From contig DASWQV010000049.1 of NCBI GenBank assembly GCA_036403515.1, positions 1-45,088 on the forward strand: a stretch of DNA of 45,088 nt, read 5' to 3'. The position numbers and the translations under genes are program-made. The notes beneath the pieces are model-generated. The model made no database searches and was not told the DNA's origin. It was given only the letters and a program-made list of their open reading frames with translations. Every line of letters starts with the position of its first letter. Position 1 is the first letter of the stretch. Source of the stretch: VRUE01 sp036403515. GTDB taxonomy: Bacteria; Actinomycetota; Thermoleophilia; Solirubrobacterales; 70-9. Positions 18,589-26,576 of the stretch are shown here, piece by piece.

Positions 18589-19386
18589 TCACCCGCCGAT
18601 CGGGGCTCGCGGGTTCGAGCCCCAGAAGACGACCGTGCCGAGCATGCCGATGATGTGGACGAGGATGATGTTGACCACCATCGATTGGGCCGTCGCGGTG
18701 CCCACCCCGACCGGGCCGCCGGAGGCGGTGTAGCCGTAGTAGCAGCCGACGAGCACGATCGCGGTCGTCATCACCATCCCCTTGATCAGGCTGAACATCA
18801 GGTCGGGCGGGCTCTGGAACATCCAGAAGATCAAGAGGTAGCCGCCAGAGGACACATCACCCACCTGCTGGACCACCGCTATGTAGCTGGCGAAGTAGGC
18901 GACGCCGATCCCGACCAGGTAGAGGAAGGGGATCGCGATCCAGGCGCCGAGCAGGCGGGTCGCGGCGAGGAAGGTCACCGGCGGGATCCCCATCACCTCG
19001 AGCGCGTCGATCTCGTCGGAGATCCGCATCGCGCCGAGCTCGGCGACGATCCCGGTGCCGACCTTGGCCGAGAGGATGTAGCCGAAGGCGTAGGGCAGCC
19101 CCTCGCGCAGGTCGCAGTAGGCGGAGAAGAGCCCGGCCAGCGAGGGAGCGCCGATCGAGCGGTTGAAGTAGGCGCCCTGCAGGCCGCACTGCAGGCCGAG
19201 GATGAAGACGAAGGCCCAGATGATCAGGGCCGAGCCGAGGATCAGGATGCCGCCCTGGCGCAGGCTCTCACCGAAGAAGCGCAGGACGCGGCCGCTGAAG
19301 ACGAGCCCGGCGACGCGGGTGCCGAAGCGGGCGATCTCGCCGAAGGAGTCGAGCCAGCCGCGCGGCACGTCGAGCCAGCCGATCAA
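18589..19386 (-). CDS. MlaE/YrbE-family ABC lipid transporter permease (second copy)
   Basis: About 265 residues and five or six membrane helices. Family motifs include GTGIVAELGAMRISDEIDALEVMGIPP and GYTASGGPVGVGTATAQSMV. The start is taken as TTG 19386, which overlaps the preceding permease's TGA by 4 bp; GTG 19368 is an alternative. In mce loci two such permeases (YrbE-A and -B) form the membrane core that moves lipids with MCE shuttle proteins. Here neither MCE proteins nor the MlaF-type ATPase is adjacent. Confidence 0.85.
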   Translation of the reverse strand: MIGWLDVPRGWLDSFGEIARFGTRVAGLVFSGRVLRFFGESLRQGGILILGSALIIWAFVFILGLQCGLQGAYFNRSIGAPSLAGLFSAYCDLREGLPYAFGYILSAKVGTGIVAELGAMRISDEIDALEVMGIPPVTFLAATRLLGAWIAIPFLYLVGIGVAYFASYIAVVQQVGDVSSGGYLLIFWMFQSPPDLMFSLIKGMVMTTAIVLVGCYYGYTASGGPVGVGTATAQSMVVNIILVHIIGMLGTVVFWGSNPRAPIGG

Positions 19387-20189
19387 CGGATGCTCTGCAG
19401 TTCGGGGTTGGTGGCGAGCAGGATCGAGGTGACGACGAACTGGAAGAAGAAGACCGCGACCAGGGCGATCACCACGGCCTGGTTGACGGCACGGCCGACG
19501 CCTGCGGCGCCGCCCGAGGCCGACATCCCCTTGTAGGAGCAGACGACGGCGATGATCGCGCCGAACATCGTGCACATCAGGACCGAGGCCCAGATGTCGG
19601 TGACCGTGGCGTTGGAGAAAAGCGTGGCGAAGAAGCCGCCGAGCGACTGCTTGTAGAGCAGCTCGGCGGCGATCCCGGCGGACAGGCCGAAGACGATCGC
19701 GAAGATGTCGAGCAGGCCGGTGATCACGATCAGCGCCAGGAAGCGTGGCACGACCAGGTTCTTGACCGGGTCGACCCCGAGCACCTGCAGGGCGTCGAGC
19801 TCCTCGCGGATCTTGCGGGCGCCGAGGTCGGCGGTGATCGCGGTGCCGGCGACGCCGGCGACGACGACGGCGGTGACCAGTGGCCCGATCCAGCGGATCG
19901 CCGTCAGCACGAAGAAACCACCGAGCCGGTCGAGGGCGCCGAACAGCGAGAGCACGCCGGCCGCCTGCAGACCCGGGGCGCCGAGGCAGAGCGCGAAGGT
20001 CGAGATCAGCAGCGGGAACCAGGAAAGCTTCAGCACGAAGAGGAACTGCCAGACCAGCTCCTCGCCGTAGGGATAGGGAGGCCGCACGGCGGAGACGATC
20101 GTCTTCGCGGTGAGGATCATCATCTCCCCCACCTGCTCGAAGGCCACTTTGGTGGGCCCGGTGGCCCGCGTTAGGACTTGGCCTGCCAC
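19383..20189 (-). CDS. MlaE/YrbE-family ABC lipid transporter permease (first copy)
   Basis: 268 residues from GTG 20189. The conserved MlaE signature is GTAITADLGARKIREELDALQVLGVDP, followed by VCSYKGMSASGGAAGVGRAVNQAVV. It pairs with the next gene, with a 4-bp overlap, as a YrbE-A/B heterodimer. The 75-bp gap upstream holds an ACAGTACTGT palindrome (20225-20234) and a GCTGCC/GGCAGC hairpin (20240-20263). Confidence 0.85.
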   Translation of the reverse strand: MAGQVLTRATGPTKVAFEQVGEMMILTAKTIVSAVRPPYPYGEELVWQFLFVLKLSWFPLLISTFALCLGAPGLQAAGVLSLFGALDRLGGFFVLTAIRWIGPLVTAVVVAGVAGTAITADLGARKIREELDALQVLGVDPVKNLVVPRFLALIVITGLLDIFAIVFGLSAGIAAELLYKQSLGGFFATLFSNATVTDIWASVLMCTMFGAIIAVVCSYKGMSASGGAAGVGRAVNQAVVIALVAVFFFQFVVTSILLATNPELQSIR

Positions 20190-20264
20190 CAGCTCATCGC
20201 CCCCTCACAGTCCCCATCGCCGCAACAGTACTGTCCGCGGCTGCCATGCCTAATTAGGGCAGCA

Positions 20265-20897
20265 TTAAAGAGCGTCCAGCCGTACTGCGAGATCCCCAGG
20301 GGACATTCCGCCCTCGCGCAGAACGGTCCAGTCGCCGGTCGCCTCAAAGGCGGTCAGGTCGACAACCGAGGACGGAAGGCCGGCGAGGGCGCCGCCATCT
20401 ATCGCCAGGTCGGCCGCGGCGACGATCTCCTCCGGGACATCGGCGAAGCGGGCGGGGGCGGGCTTGCCGCTGCGATTGGCAGACGTCTGAAAGATCGGGC
20501 ACATGGCGCCAGCCAGCGGCCCGCCGATCAGGCGCAGCCCGAGCCGCTCCGGATCTTCGCGGCAGGCGAGCGGGTAGCGACGCTCGGGGTTCTCGACGAC
20601 GAGCGTGACCGGGCCTGGCAGCAGAGCCCCGACCGCCGCCCGCGTGCGCTCGCCGAAGCCCTCGACCAGCTCGCGCATCGCCAGCGGAGAGAAGTAGAGG
20701 ACGGCCGAGGGCTTGCCGTCGTCGCGCCCCTTGATCCGGTGGATGCGGGCGATCGCCGCCGGATTCATCGGGTCGCAGGCGAGCCCATAGAGCCCGTCCG
20801 CCGGGAAGACCACGACCCCGCCTCGGGCGATGCAGCGCTCCAAGCCGAGGCGGGCGCGTTCCGGCCCGTCTCGCCCGATCGAGATCGTCTCGCTCAC
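20265..20897 (-). CDS. Threonylcarbamoyl-AMP synthase (Sua5/YciO/YrdC family)
   Basis: 210 residues with the YrdC fold: GGVVVFPADGLYGLACD near the N-terminus, KGRDDGKPSAVL, LLPGPVTLVVEN and SANRSGKPAP. It makes threonylcarbamoyl-AMP from threonine, bicarbonate and ATP for the t6A37 tRNA modification. Canonical enzymes read PTdTvYGL; here it is PADGLYGL, as in other actinobacterial members. The GTG start overlaps the prmC stop by 4 bp, the common prfA-prmC-sua5 arrangement. Confidence 0.88.
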   Translation of the reverse strand: MSETISIGRDGPERARLGLERCIARGGVVVFPADGLYGLACDPMNPAAIARIHRIKGRDDGKPSAVLYFSPLAMRELVEGFGERTRAAVGALLPGPVTLVVENPERRYPLACREDPERLGLRLIGGPLAGAMCPIFQTSANRSGKPAPARFADVPEEIVAAADLAIDGGALAGLPSSVVDLTAFEATGDWTVLREGGMSPGDLAVRLDAL

Positions 20898-21865
20898 GGC
20901 CGTCCGATCACGACCCGGTCGATCCCGGCAAGGTCGGCGCGCACCTCAACGGAGCCAAAGCCGGCCTCGCGCAACATCGCGCCAACCGATTCCGCCTGGC
21001 CCTCGCCCACCTCGAACGCGACGATCGGTGCTCGTGCGGTCGTATTTCCGGCGACGACCGATCCCTGCGCGGTCGTATTTCTTTCCGCTATCCGGAGACA
21101 AGTGCGACCGCACGCGGGGATCAGGGCTCGCAATGCGCCGAGGCCGTCGGGGCCTGCCAGCAGCGCCTCGCGCGGCTCCCACTCCCTTACCTCCGGCTGC
21201 AACGAAGACCAGTCGGCCTCGGCCACATAGGGCAGGTTGGCGAGGATCAGGTCGAAGTCCTCGTCGGGGGGGAGCGAGGCCTCGAGAAAACGGACGCGCT
21301 CGGCGAGGCCAAGCCGCTCGGCGTTGGCGCGGGCAACTTCGAGCGCCGCCGCCGAGGTGTCACTCGCCGTCACCACGCAGTCCGGCAACTCGGCGGCAAC
21401 CGCAAGGGCGATCGCGCCCGAGCCGGTGCCCAGATCGAGCACGCTGGCGGGCTGCAGCTCCAGCGCCAGCTCGACCAGCATCTCCGTCTCCGGACGCGGA
21501 ATCAGTACCCGCGGGTCGACGACGAGCTCGAGGTGCCGAAATCCCTTACGGCCAAGGATGTAGGCAACCGGCTCGCGCCGCAGTCGCCGCCGCACTATCT
21601 CGCCGAACCGCCGCGCTGCCGGCGGTGGGATATCCGCCGCGGGGTGTGCCGCGAGATGGGCCCGATCCAAACCGGTTGCCTCTGCCAAAAGCAGTTCCGC
21701 GTCGAAACGTGGGTCGCCGATTCCAGCCGCCCGCAGAGCGTCTACAGCGGCATCCAATGCATCTCTTGTGGAACTGACGTGTGTGGTCAAGCTGATCAAG
21801 GACGCAGGGAGCGTGGCGTGCTCTGCACGCGAGCGACCGAGGACGCCAATATGCGCCGGCCACAC
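20894..21865 (-). CDS. prmC: Release factor glutamine N5-methyltransferase
   Basis: Class I SAM methyltransferase. The SAM motif is VLDLGTGSGAIALAVA and the substrate motif is NLPYV, where most homologues have NPPY. It methylates the GGQ glutamine of RF1, encoded just upstream. Two oddities. The ORF starts at GTG 21865, four bases before the end of prfA, but the family fold begins only at about residue 30, so a TTG further in may be the real start. Residues about 252-278, just before the VAFEVGEGQAE strand, are an insert coded by a palindromic repeat and absent from usual family members (from memory). Confidence 0.88.
   Translation of the reverse strand: MWPAHIGVLGRSRAEHATLPASLISLTTHVSSTRDALDAAVDALRAAGIGDPRFDAELLLAEATGLDRAHLAAHPAADIPPPAARRFGEIVRRRLRREPVAYILGRKGFRHLELVVDPRVLIPRPETEMLVELALELQPASVLDLGTGSGAIALAVAAELPDCVVTASDTSAAALEVARANAERLGLAERVRFLEASLPPDEDFDLILANLPYVAEADWSSLQPEVREWEPREALLAGPDGLGALRALIPACGRTCLRIAERNTTAQGSVVAGNTTARAPIVAFEVGEGQAESVGAMLREAGFGSVEVRADLAGIDRVVIGRP
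21034..21113. repeat. 80-bp palindromic repeat inserted in frame in prmC
   Basis: The ends are inverted repeats: GTGCGGTCGTATTT (21034-21047) and AAGTGCGACCGCAC (21100-21113), matching at 12 of 14 positions. An internal direct copy, GCGGTCGTATTTC, lies at 21069-21081, exactly 33 bp after the same 13-mer at 21036-21048, so the protein reads NTTA twice 11 residues apart. The reading frame is kept throughout. Confidence 0.6.
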
Positions 21866-21866
21866 G

Positions 21867-22961
21867 TCAGCCTACGGCGGCAGCCTCCAACCTCTGCCGC
21901 TTCTCCTCCGCTGCCAGCGCCTCGGTGAACTCGGCAAGCTGGCCGCCGAGGACGCCTTCGAGGTTGTGCGAGGTGTGCTTGATCCGGTGGTCGGTGACCC
22001 GCCCCTGGGGGAAGTTGTAGGTGCGCACCTTCTCGGAGCGCTCGCCACTGCCAACCTGTGCCTTGCGCTCGGAGGCGATCTGCGCCTGCTGTTCGGCCAG
22101 CTCGCGCTCGTAGATGCGGGCGCGCAGCACCCGCATCGCCCGCTCCTTGTTCTGCAGCTGTGACTTCTCGTCCTGCATCGAGACGACGATCCCGGTCGGT
22201 TTGTGGGTGATCCGCACAGCCGAATCGGTCGTGTTGACCGACTGGCCGCCCGGGCCCGAGGAGCGGTAGACGTCGACCTGGAGGTCGTTCTGGTCGATTG
22301 TGACCTCGACCTCCTCGGCCTCTGGCAGCACCGCCACGGTCGCGGTCGAGGTGTGGATGCGGCCCTGCGACTCGGTCTCCGGCACCCGCTGCACGCGGTG
22401 CGTCCCGCCCTCGTACTTGAAGACCGAGTAGGCGCCCTCGCCCTTGATCGCAAAGGTGACCTCCTTGAAGCCACCCACCTCCGCATTCGACTGCGAGAGC
22501 AGCTCGGTCGTAAAGCCGCTCTCTTCGGCGTAGCGGGTCAGCATCTTGTAGAGGTCGCCGGCAAACAGCGCCGCCTCGTCCCCCCCTGTCCCGGCCCGGA
22601 CCTCGACCAGCACGTTCTTTGAGTCGTTGGGGTCCCGCTCGACCATCGCGAGCCGGATCTCCTCTTCAAGGGCCTCGATCCGCTGCGGCGCCTCATCGAC
22701 GACCTTGCGCAGCTCCGAGTCCTCGCCGTCTTCGGCGAGCAGCTCCCGCGCCCCTTCCAGATCGTCCTTCAAGGTCCGGTACTCAGCCCCAAGCGCCTGC
22801 GCCGACTGCAGTTCGCGGTACTCGCGCCCAACCTCCGCATAGCGCTCCCGATCTCCGATCACGGCCGGATCGGACATCTGCGCCTCGAGCTCAGAAAACC
22901 GAGCCTCAATCTGCTCAACCAAAGAATCGATCACGCCCACAACATAAAGGGGGCGGGTCAT
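21867..22961 (-). CDS. prfA: Peptide chain release factor 1
   Basis: 364 residues. The peptidyl-transferase motif is GGQ in SSGPGGQSVNTTDSAVRITH. The codon-recognition loop is RVPETESQGR, where E. coli RF1 has PAT, so the PxT form reads UAA and UAG. ATG 22961 is preceded by AAGG at good spacing; GTG codons at 22940 and 22934 are alternatives that better match the family's N-terminus. It lies between DUF1385 and prmC in a translation-related operon. Confidence 0.95.
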   Translation of the reverse strand: MTRPLYVVGVIDSLVEQIEARFSELEAQMSDPAVIGDRERYAEVGREYRELQSAQALGAEYRTLKDDLEGARELLAEDGEDSELRKVVDEAPQRIEALEEEIRLAMVERDPNDSKNVLVEVRAGTGGDEAALFAGDLYKMLTRYAEESGFTTELLSQSNAEVGGFKEVTFAIKGEGAYSVFKYEGGTHRVQRVPETESQGRIHTSTATVAVLPEAEEVEVTIDQNDLQVDVYRSSGPGGQSVNTTDSAVRITHKPTGIVVSMQDEKSQLQNKERAMRVLRARIYERELAEQQAQIASERKAQVGSGERSEKVRTYNFPQGRVTDHRIKHTSHNLEGVLGGQLAEFTEALAAEEKRQRLEAAAVG

Positions 22962-23001
22962 CGAAACCTTGGGCCCTTGGTCAGCTACCCGCCAGGCTTC
23001 T

Positions 23002-23090
23002 CGCGCGGGTGGCGCGGGGGCGGGGGGTCGAGGACGGACCGTGGCCCGCCCGCCGCCCCCCCGCCCCCGGGACAGGACCCGCGCGCCACC
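23002..23090. terminator. Very GC-rich hairpin after DUF1385 gene
   Basis: GGGGGCGGGGGG (23016-23027) pairs with CCCCCCGCCCCC (23057-23068). Outer arms CGCGCGGGT (23002-23010) and ACCCGCGCG (23078-23086) also pair, as can GGTGGCGCG with CGCGCCACC. It lies 4 bp after the DUF1385 stop and before prfA, without a T-tract. Confidence 0.5.
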
Positions 23091-23094
23091 AGCC

Positions 23095-24108
23095 TCAGGC
23101 GACGATCTCGATGTGCTGCCCAGCAGCCGCCTGCTCGGGCGACTCTCGCGCCAACACCGCTTCGAGCGAGGCGATCGCCACCGCCAGCTCCTCCTCGTCG
23201 GGCTCACGCGTGGTCAGGTTCTGCAGCATTAGGCCCGGCCACATGATCGCCCGCACCCAGCGCTTGCGGCGGTTTTTGCCGGCCCACTTGATCACCTCGT
23301 AGGAGAGCCCGGCGATCAGCGGGATGCCGAGTATGCGCGATGCCAGCAGCCAGTACCAGGCGGGAAGGCCGAGCGGGGCGAAGACGAAGATCGCCAGCAC
23401 CATCACGATCAGCAGGAAGCTGGTGCCGCAACGTGGGTGCAGGCGCGAGTAGAGCTTTGCCCGCGCCGGGGTCAGCTGGTCTTCCGCCTCATAGCAGGAG
23501 ATCGTCTTGTGCTCGGCGCCGTGGTACTCGAAGACGCGGCGCAGGTCTTTGAGACGGCTGATCGCGGCGATGTAGCCGATGAAGATCGCCGTGCGCAGAA
23601 CCCCCTCGACCAGCCAGAAGAGGACCGGCGAACCGAGCTGGTCCTTGATCAGGCTGGTCAGCCCGACCGGCACGACAAAGAAGAGGCCGATCGCCAAGAC
23701 CATCGAGAGGGCGATCGTCAGTCCCCAGACCCAACCGCCGATCTCCTCCGGCTCGCCCTCCTCGTCGTCCTCCAGCTGAGCGTTGGCGGAGATCGCCAGC
23801 GCCCGGAAGCCGATCTTCAGCGACTCGCCGAGAGCGACGATGCCGCGCAGCACCGGCAGCCGCCAGAGGCGGTGGCGCTGGGCCCAGGGCTTTATCGACT
23901 CAGAGCTGATCTCGATCTCGCCGTCGGGACGGCGGCAGGCCACGGCCCAGACGGTGACGCCGCGCATCATCACGCCCTCGAGCACCGCCTGGCCGCCGAC
24001 CGGCGCGTCGCGCTTGGCGACCAGGGCGCCGTCGGGCATGCGCAGCGAAGCGGTCCCGTCGCTTAACGGGACATTCTCAGCCTGGGGTGAGCCCACCTCT
24101 GGGCTCAC
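23095..24108 (-). CDS. DUF1385 (YqhQ-like) membrane protein
   Basis: Up to 337 residues. The family signature GGQAVLEGVMMRG is near the N-terminus, followed by YHGAEHKTISCYEAEDQLTPA and HPRCGTSFLL, with several membrane helices between. The function is unknown; in many Gram-positive bacteria the gene sits, as here, beside rpmE and prfA. GTG 24108 is the longest start but lies inside a perfect hairpin and only 3 bp after the rpmE stop. ATG 24039 (MPDGALVAK) also precedes the domain and may be used instead. Confidence 0.8.
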   Translation of the reverse strand: MSPEVGSPQAENVPLSDGTASLRMPDGALVAKRDAPVGGQAVLEGVMMRGVTVWAVACRRPDGEIEISSESIKPWAQRHRLWRLPVLRGIVALGESLKIGFRALAISANAQLEDDEEGEPEEIGGWVWGLTIALSMVLAIGLFFVVPVGLTSLIKDQLGSPVLFWLVEGVLRTAIFIGYIAAISRLKDLRRVFEYHGAEHKTISCYEAEDQLTPARAKLYSRLHPRCGTSFLLIVMVLAIFVFAPLGLPAWYWLLASRILGIPLIAGLSYEVIKWAGKNRRKRWVRAIMWPGLMLQNLTTREPDEEELAVAIASLEAVLARESPEQAAAGQHIEIVA

Positions 24109-24109
24109 C
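24086..24109. terminator. Hairpin at rpmE/DUF1385 junction
   Basis: GGTGAGCCC and GGGCTCACC form a perfect 9-bp stem with a 6-nt loop, immediately after the rpmE stop. It covers the first possible start codon of the next gene, so it could terminate most rpmE transcripts or hide that start. Confidence 0.5.
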
Positions 24110-24111
24110 GG

Positions 24112-24327
24112 CTAGCGCCCGGCCTTGGCGTGCTTGGCGGCGCGGCGCTGGAAGCGCTCGACCCGCCCACCCGTGTCGACGAGCTTCTGCTTGCCGGTAT
24201 AGAACGGGTGGCACTCCGAACAGAGCTCGACGTGGAGATCTGACTCGGTCGAGCGGGTGTAGAACTGGTTACCGCACGAGCAGTGCACGTTGGCGAGGAC
24301 GTACTCGGGATGGATTCCGGTTTTCAT
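24112..24327 (-). CDS. rpmE: 50S ribosomal protein L31, zinc-binding type
   Basis: 71 residues, the normal length. Four cysteines (Cys16, Cys18, Cys36, Cys39 in VHCSCGN and ELCSECHPF) form the zinc site of the C+ type. It bridges the ribosomal subunits. The start is preceded by TAGACT 8 nt upstream and by GAAGGACG, so both a very short leader and a weak ribosome site are possible. Confidence 0.97.
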   Translation of the reverse strand: MKTGIHPEYVLANVHCSCGNQFYTRSTESDLHVELCSECHPFYTGKQKLVDTGGRVERFQRRAAKHAKAGR

Positions 24328-24335
24328 CGTCCTTC

Positions 24336-24341
24336 AGTCTA
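24336..24341 (-). promoter_or_regulatory. -10 hexamer TAGACT for rpmE
   Basis: TAGACT on the minus strand ends 8 nt before the rpmE ATG. The same hexamer at nearly the same distance precedes the mutase large subunit and pepA. Confidence 0.45.
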
Positions 24342-24454
24342 GATGACGCGCGCAATCGGCCTCAGCATGCCTGGGGTTGGCGTCAGGGCTTGGGAATTTG
24401 CCGCCCGGTGCCGATAGCTCCACCAGTGGAACGACTGACCCCCCAACTGGCCGG

Positions 24455-25927
24455 ATGAGCGCCACTCGACTGCTCCGTCGCGCCCTCGCGGTCCTGCTGC
24501 TCGGCGGCACCGCGGTCGTCACCGCGCACTACTGGCTCGGCTTGGGGGAAGAACTGGATTTCGCGATCGGGGGCCCTTTGTACGCCGCGATCGTGCTCGG
24601 CGCGGGCGTCGCCTGCCTGATCAGGGCCTCCGACTATCGTCGTGAGCGGGCGGCCTGGCTTCTGATCGGCCTGGCGATCCTCTTCTGGGGCGCCGCCGAG
24701 ATCTACTGGACCGCTGCGGTCGAAAACAACCCCTCGGCTCCCTACCCGTCGCCGGCTGACATCGGCTACCTGATCTTCTACCCGCTCGCCTACGCCGGCC
24801 TGGTCATGCTGGTCCGGGCGCGAGCGCATGAGATCAACTGGCGCCTCTGGATGGATGGCCTGATCGCCGCCCTCGGCACGGCGGCTCTCGGCACCGCGTT
24901 CGTATTCGACTTCGTCGCCGAGAAGACCTCCGGCACGACGCTGGAAACCCTGACGACGCTCTCCTATCCGCTTGGGGACATCGGCATGCTCTCGCTGGTG
25001 GTGGGTGTCGTCGCCCTGACCGGGTGGCGCCCCGGCCGCACCTGGTCGTTGCTACTGGCGGGGCTGGCGGCGCTGGTCATAGCCGACATCGCCTACACCC
25101 TGCAGGCGACCGAAGGGGCGCTGCCTGGCGGCGAATGGATCAACCCGGTCTACCTGATCGCTGCGGTCTGCCTTGGCGCCGCGGTCTGGCAACCGAAGGA
25201 AGCCGCCGCGATCACCTCGCCAGCCCGCGATGGCCGTCGCGAGATACTCGTCCCGGCGATCTTCGCGGCGGTGATGATCGGGCTCTTCGCGATGCAGTAC
25301 AACAGCGCCACGGGCGGGCTGTCGACCGTCCTTTGGGCGGCGACGATGACGGCCGTGATCGTTCGCCTGGCGATGAGCGACCGGGAGAACAAAAACCTGC
25401 TCGAACAGGTGCAGACCGACCCCCTGACCGGTCTCGGCAATCGTGGCCGCATGCAGGTCGACCTCGAACGGCTCTGCGAGATCGCGAGCGAGGAAAATCC
25501 GGCCACGGTCCTCTTCCTCGACCTCAACGGCTTCAAGCACTTCAATGACACGCTCGGCCACCCCGCCGGTGACGAGCTGCTGACCCGCTTGGGTCGGCGG
25601 CTGCGCGACGCCATCGGCGAGGACGGAACCGCCTACCGGATCGGCGGCGACGAGTTCTGCGTCCTGTTGAGCTGCGCCGAGAGCCGTTTCGAGGAGGCGA
25701 CCAAGCACGCTGCGGAAGCCTTGACCGAGCGTGGTCGCGGCTACGCGATCGCCGCCTCGTGGGGCGCGGCCAGAGCGCCGAGCGAGGCCGACAGCCCGTC
25801 CACCGTGCTGCAGCTCGCCGACGTGAGGATGTACGCGCAGAAGGAGTCGAGGCGCGGCGCGCCTGCCGGCCTGACCGTTCCCCCGCCCGCGCCCGCCGAG
25901 GGAGCAATCAAGGCAGGTCGCGGCTGA
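24455..25927 (+). CDS. Membrane-bound GGDEF diguanylate cyclase
   Basis: 490 residues from ATG 24455. Residues 1-305 hold about nine hydrophobic segments and resemble an uncharacterised membrane sensor region. A short coiled linker leads to a GGDEF domain with DPLTGLGNR at 322-330, LDLNGFKHFNDTLGH and an intact GGDEF motif at 397-401, so it should make cyclic di-GMP from GTP. The I-site RxxD expected just upstream is absent (GEDG at 388-391), so product inhibition by that route is unlikely. The last 20 bp overlap the 3' end of the opposing tetR gene. Confidence 0.85.
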   Translation: MSATRLLRRALAVLLLGGTAVVTAHYWLGLGEELDFAIGGPLYAAIVLGAGVACLIRASDYRRERAAWLLIGLAILFWGAAEIYWTAAVENNPSAPYPSPADIGYLIFYPLAYAGLVMLVRARAHEINWRLWMDGLIAALGTAALGTAFVFDFVAEKTSGTTLETLTTLSYPLGDIGMLSLVVGVVALTGWRPGRTWSLLLAGLAALVIADIAYTLQATEGALPGGEWINPVYLIAAVCLGAAVWQPKEAAAITSPARDGRREILVPAIFAAVMIGLFAMQYNSATGGLSTVLWAATMTAVIVRLAMSDRENKNLLEQVQTDPLTGLGNRGRMQVDLERLCEIASEENPATVLFLDLNGFKHFNDTLGHPAGDELLTRLGRRLRDAIGEDGTAYRIGGDEFCVLLSCAESRFEEATKHAAEALTERGRGYAIAASWGAARAPSEADSPSTVLQLADVRMYAQKESRRGAPAGLTVPPPAPAEGAIKAGRG

Positions 25928-26516
25928 GCCCGTCGAGCACGGCTCCGACGGTCCCCGCAACTTCGACCCGCATCTGCTCCGGGTCCTCGGCCCGCGCGAC
26001 CAGCATCGCCGCCTCGTCGAGCGCGCCCATCAAGACGTGCGCGAGAGGGCGGACCGGCTGCGGCTCGATCGCTCCGGCGTCGATGGCCGCCTGCAGGGTT
26101 GCTTCGATCAGGCCGAGGCCGTGCTCGGTCGCGATCTCGCGCCAGCGGTCCCAGCCGAGCACTGAGGGGCCGTCGAGCAAGACGATCCGCTGGGTCTCCG
26201 GCTCGGTCGAGGCGGCTAGGAACATCTCGGCGCCGGCCCGCATGGCCTCGATCGGGGAGGCGGCGCCGGCGGTGAGCGCACCGGCCGCGATGCGCTCGGC
26301 CAGCTCCGCCTCGATGCGTTCGTAGACGGCCTCGAAAAGCTCACGCTTGCCCTTGAAGTGGTGGTATAGAGCGCCGCGCGTGACTCCGGCGGCGCGGACG
26401 ATCTGCTCCGTCCCGACGCCGGCGTAGCCGTGCTCGGCAAAGAGGCTCCGCGCGGCCGCGATCAGCGCGGTGCGCGTCGACTCGGAGCGCTCAGCCTGTG
26501 TCCGTTTGACATTCAT
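25908..26516 (-). CDS. TetR-family repressor
   Basis: 202 residues. The N-terminal helix-turn-helix is classical: RTALIAAARSLFAEHGYAGVGTEQIVRAAGVTRGALYHHFKGKRELF. The C-terminal ligand domain is all-helical. It is divergent from the alpha/beta hydrolase gene and the palindrome CATAC-N5-GTATG lies over its own start codon, so it probably represses both genes. The ligand is unknown. Confidence 0.9.
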   Translation of the reverse strand: MNVKRTQAERSESTRTALIAAARSLFAEHGYAGVGTEQIVRAAGVTRGALYHHFKGKRELFEAVYERIEAELAERIAAGALTAGAASPIEAMRAGAEMFLAASTEPETQRIVLLDGPSVLGWDRWREIATEHGLGLIEATLQAAIDAGAIEPQPVRPLAHVLMGALDEAAMLVARAEDPEQMRVEVAGTVGAVLDGLSRDLP

Positions 26517-26534
26517 ACTGTCTGTATGTAGCTT
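26506..26534 (+). promoter_or_regulatory. Promoter with TetR operator in the spacer
   Basis: A consensus -35 TTGACA (26506-26511) and TAGCTT (26529-26534) are separated by exactly 17 bp. The palindrome CATACTGTCTGTATG (26514-26528) fills this spacer. A bound TetR dimer would directly exclude RNA polymerase from the hydrolase promoter and also cover the tetR start. Confidence 0.6.
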
Positions 26535-26576
26535 ACCCGCGGTGTCGGCCAGAAGAAGCCCCCCAAGGAGGATGCA

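Noticed and set aside
18600..18625. tRNA-like T-arm (GGGTTCGAGCCCC)
   Set aside because: It encodes the conserved end of the YrbE-type permease, and no anticodon arm or acceptor stem can be built round it.
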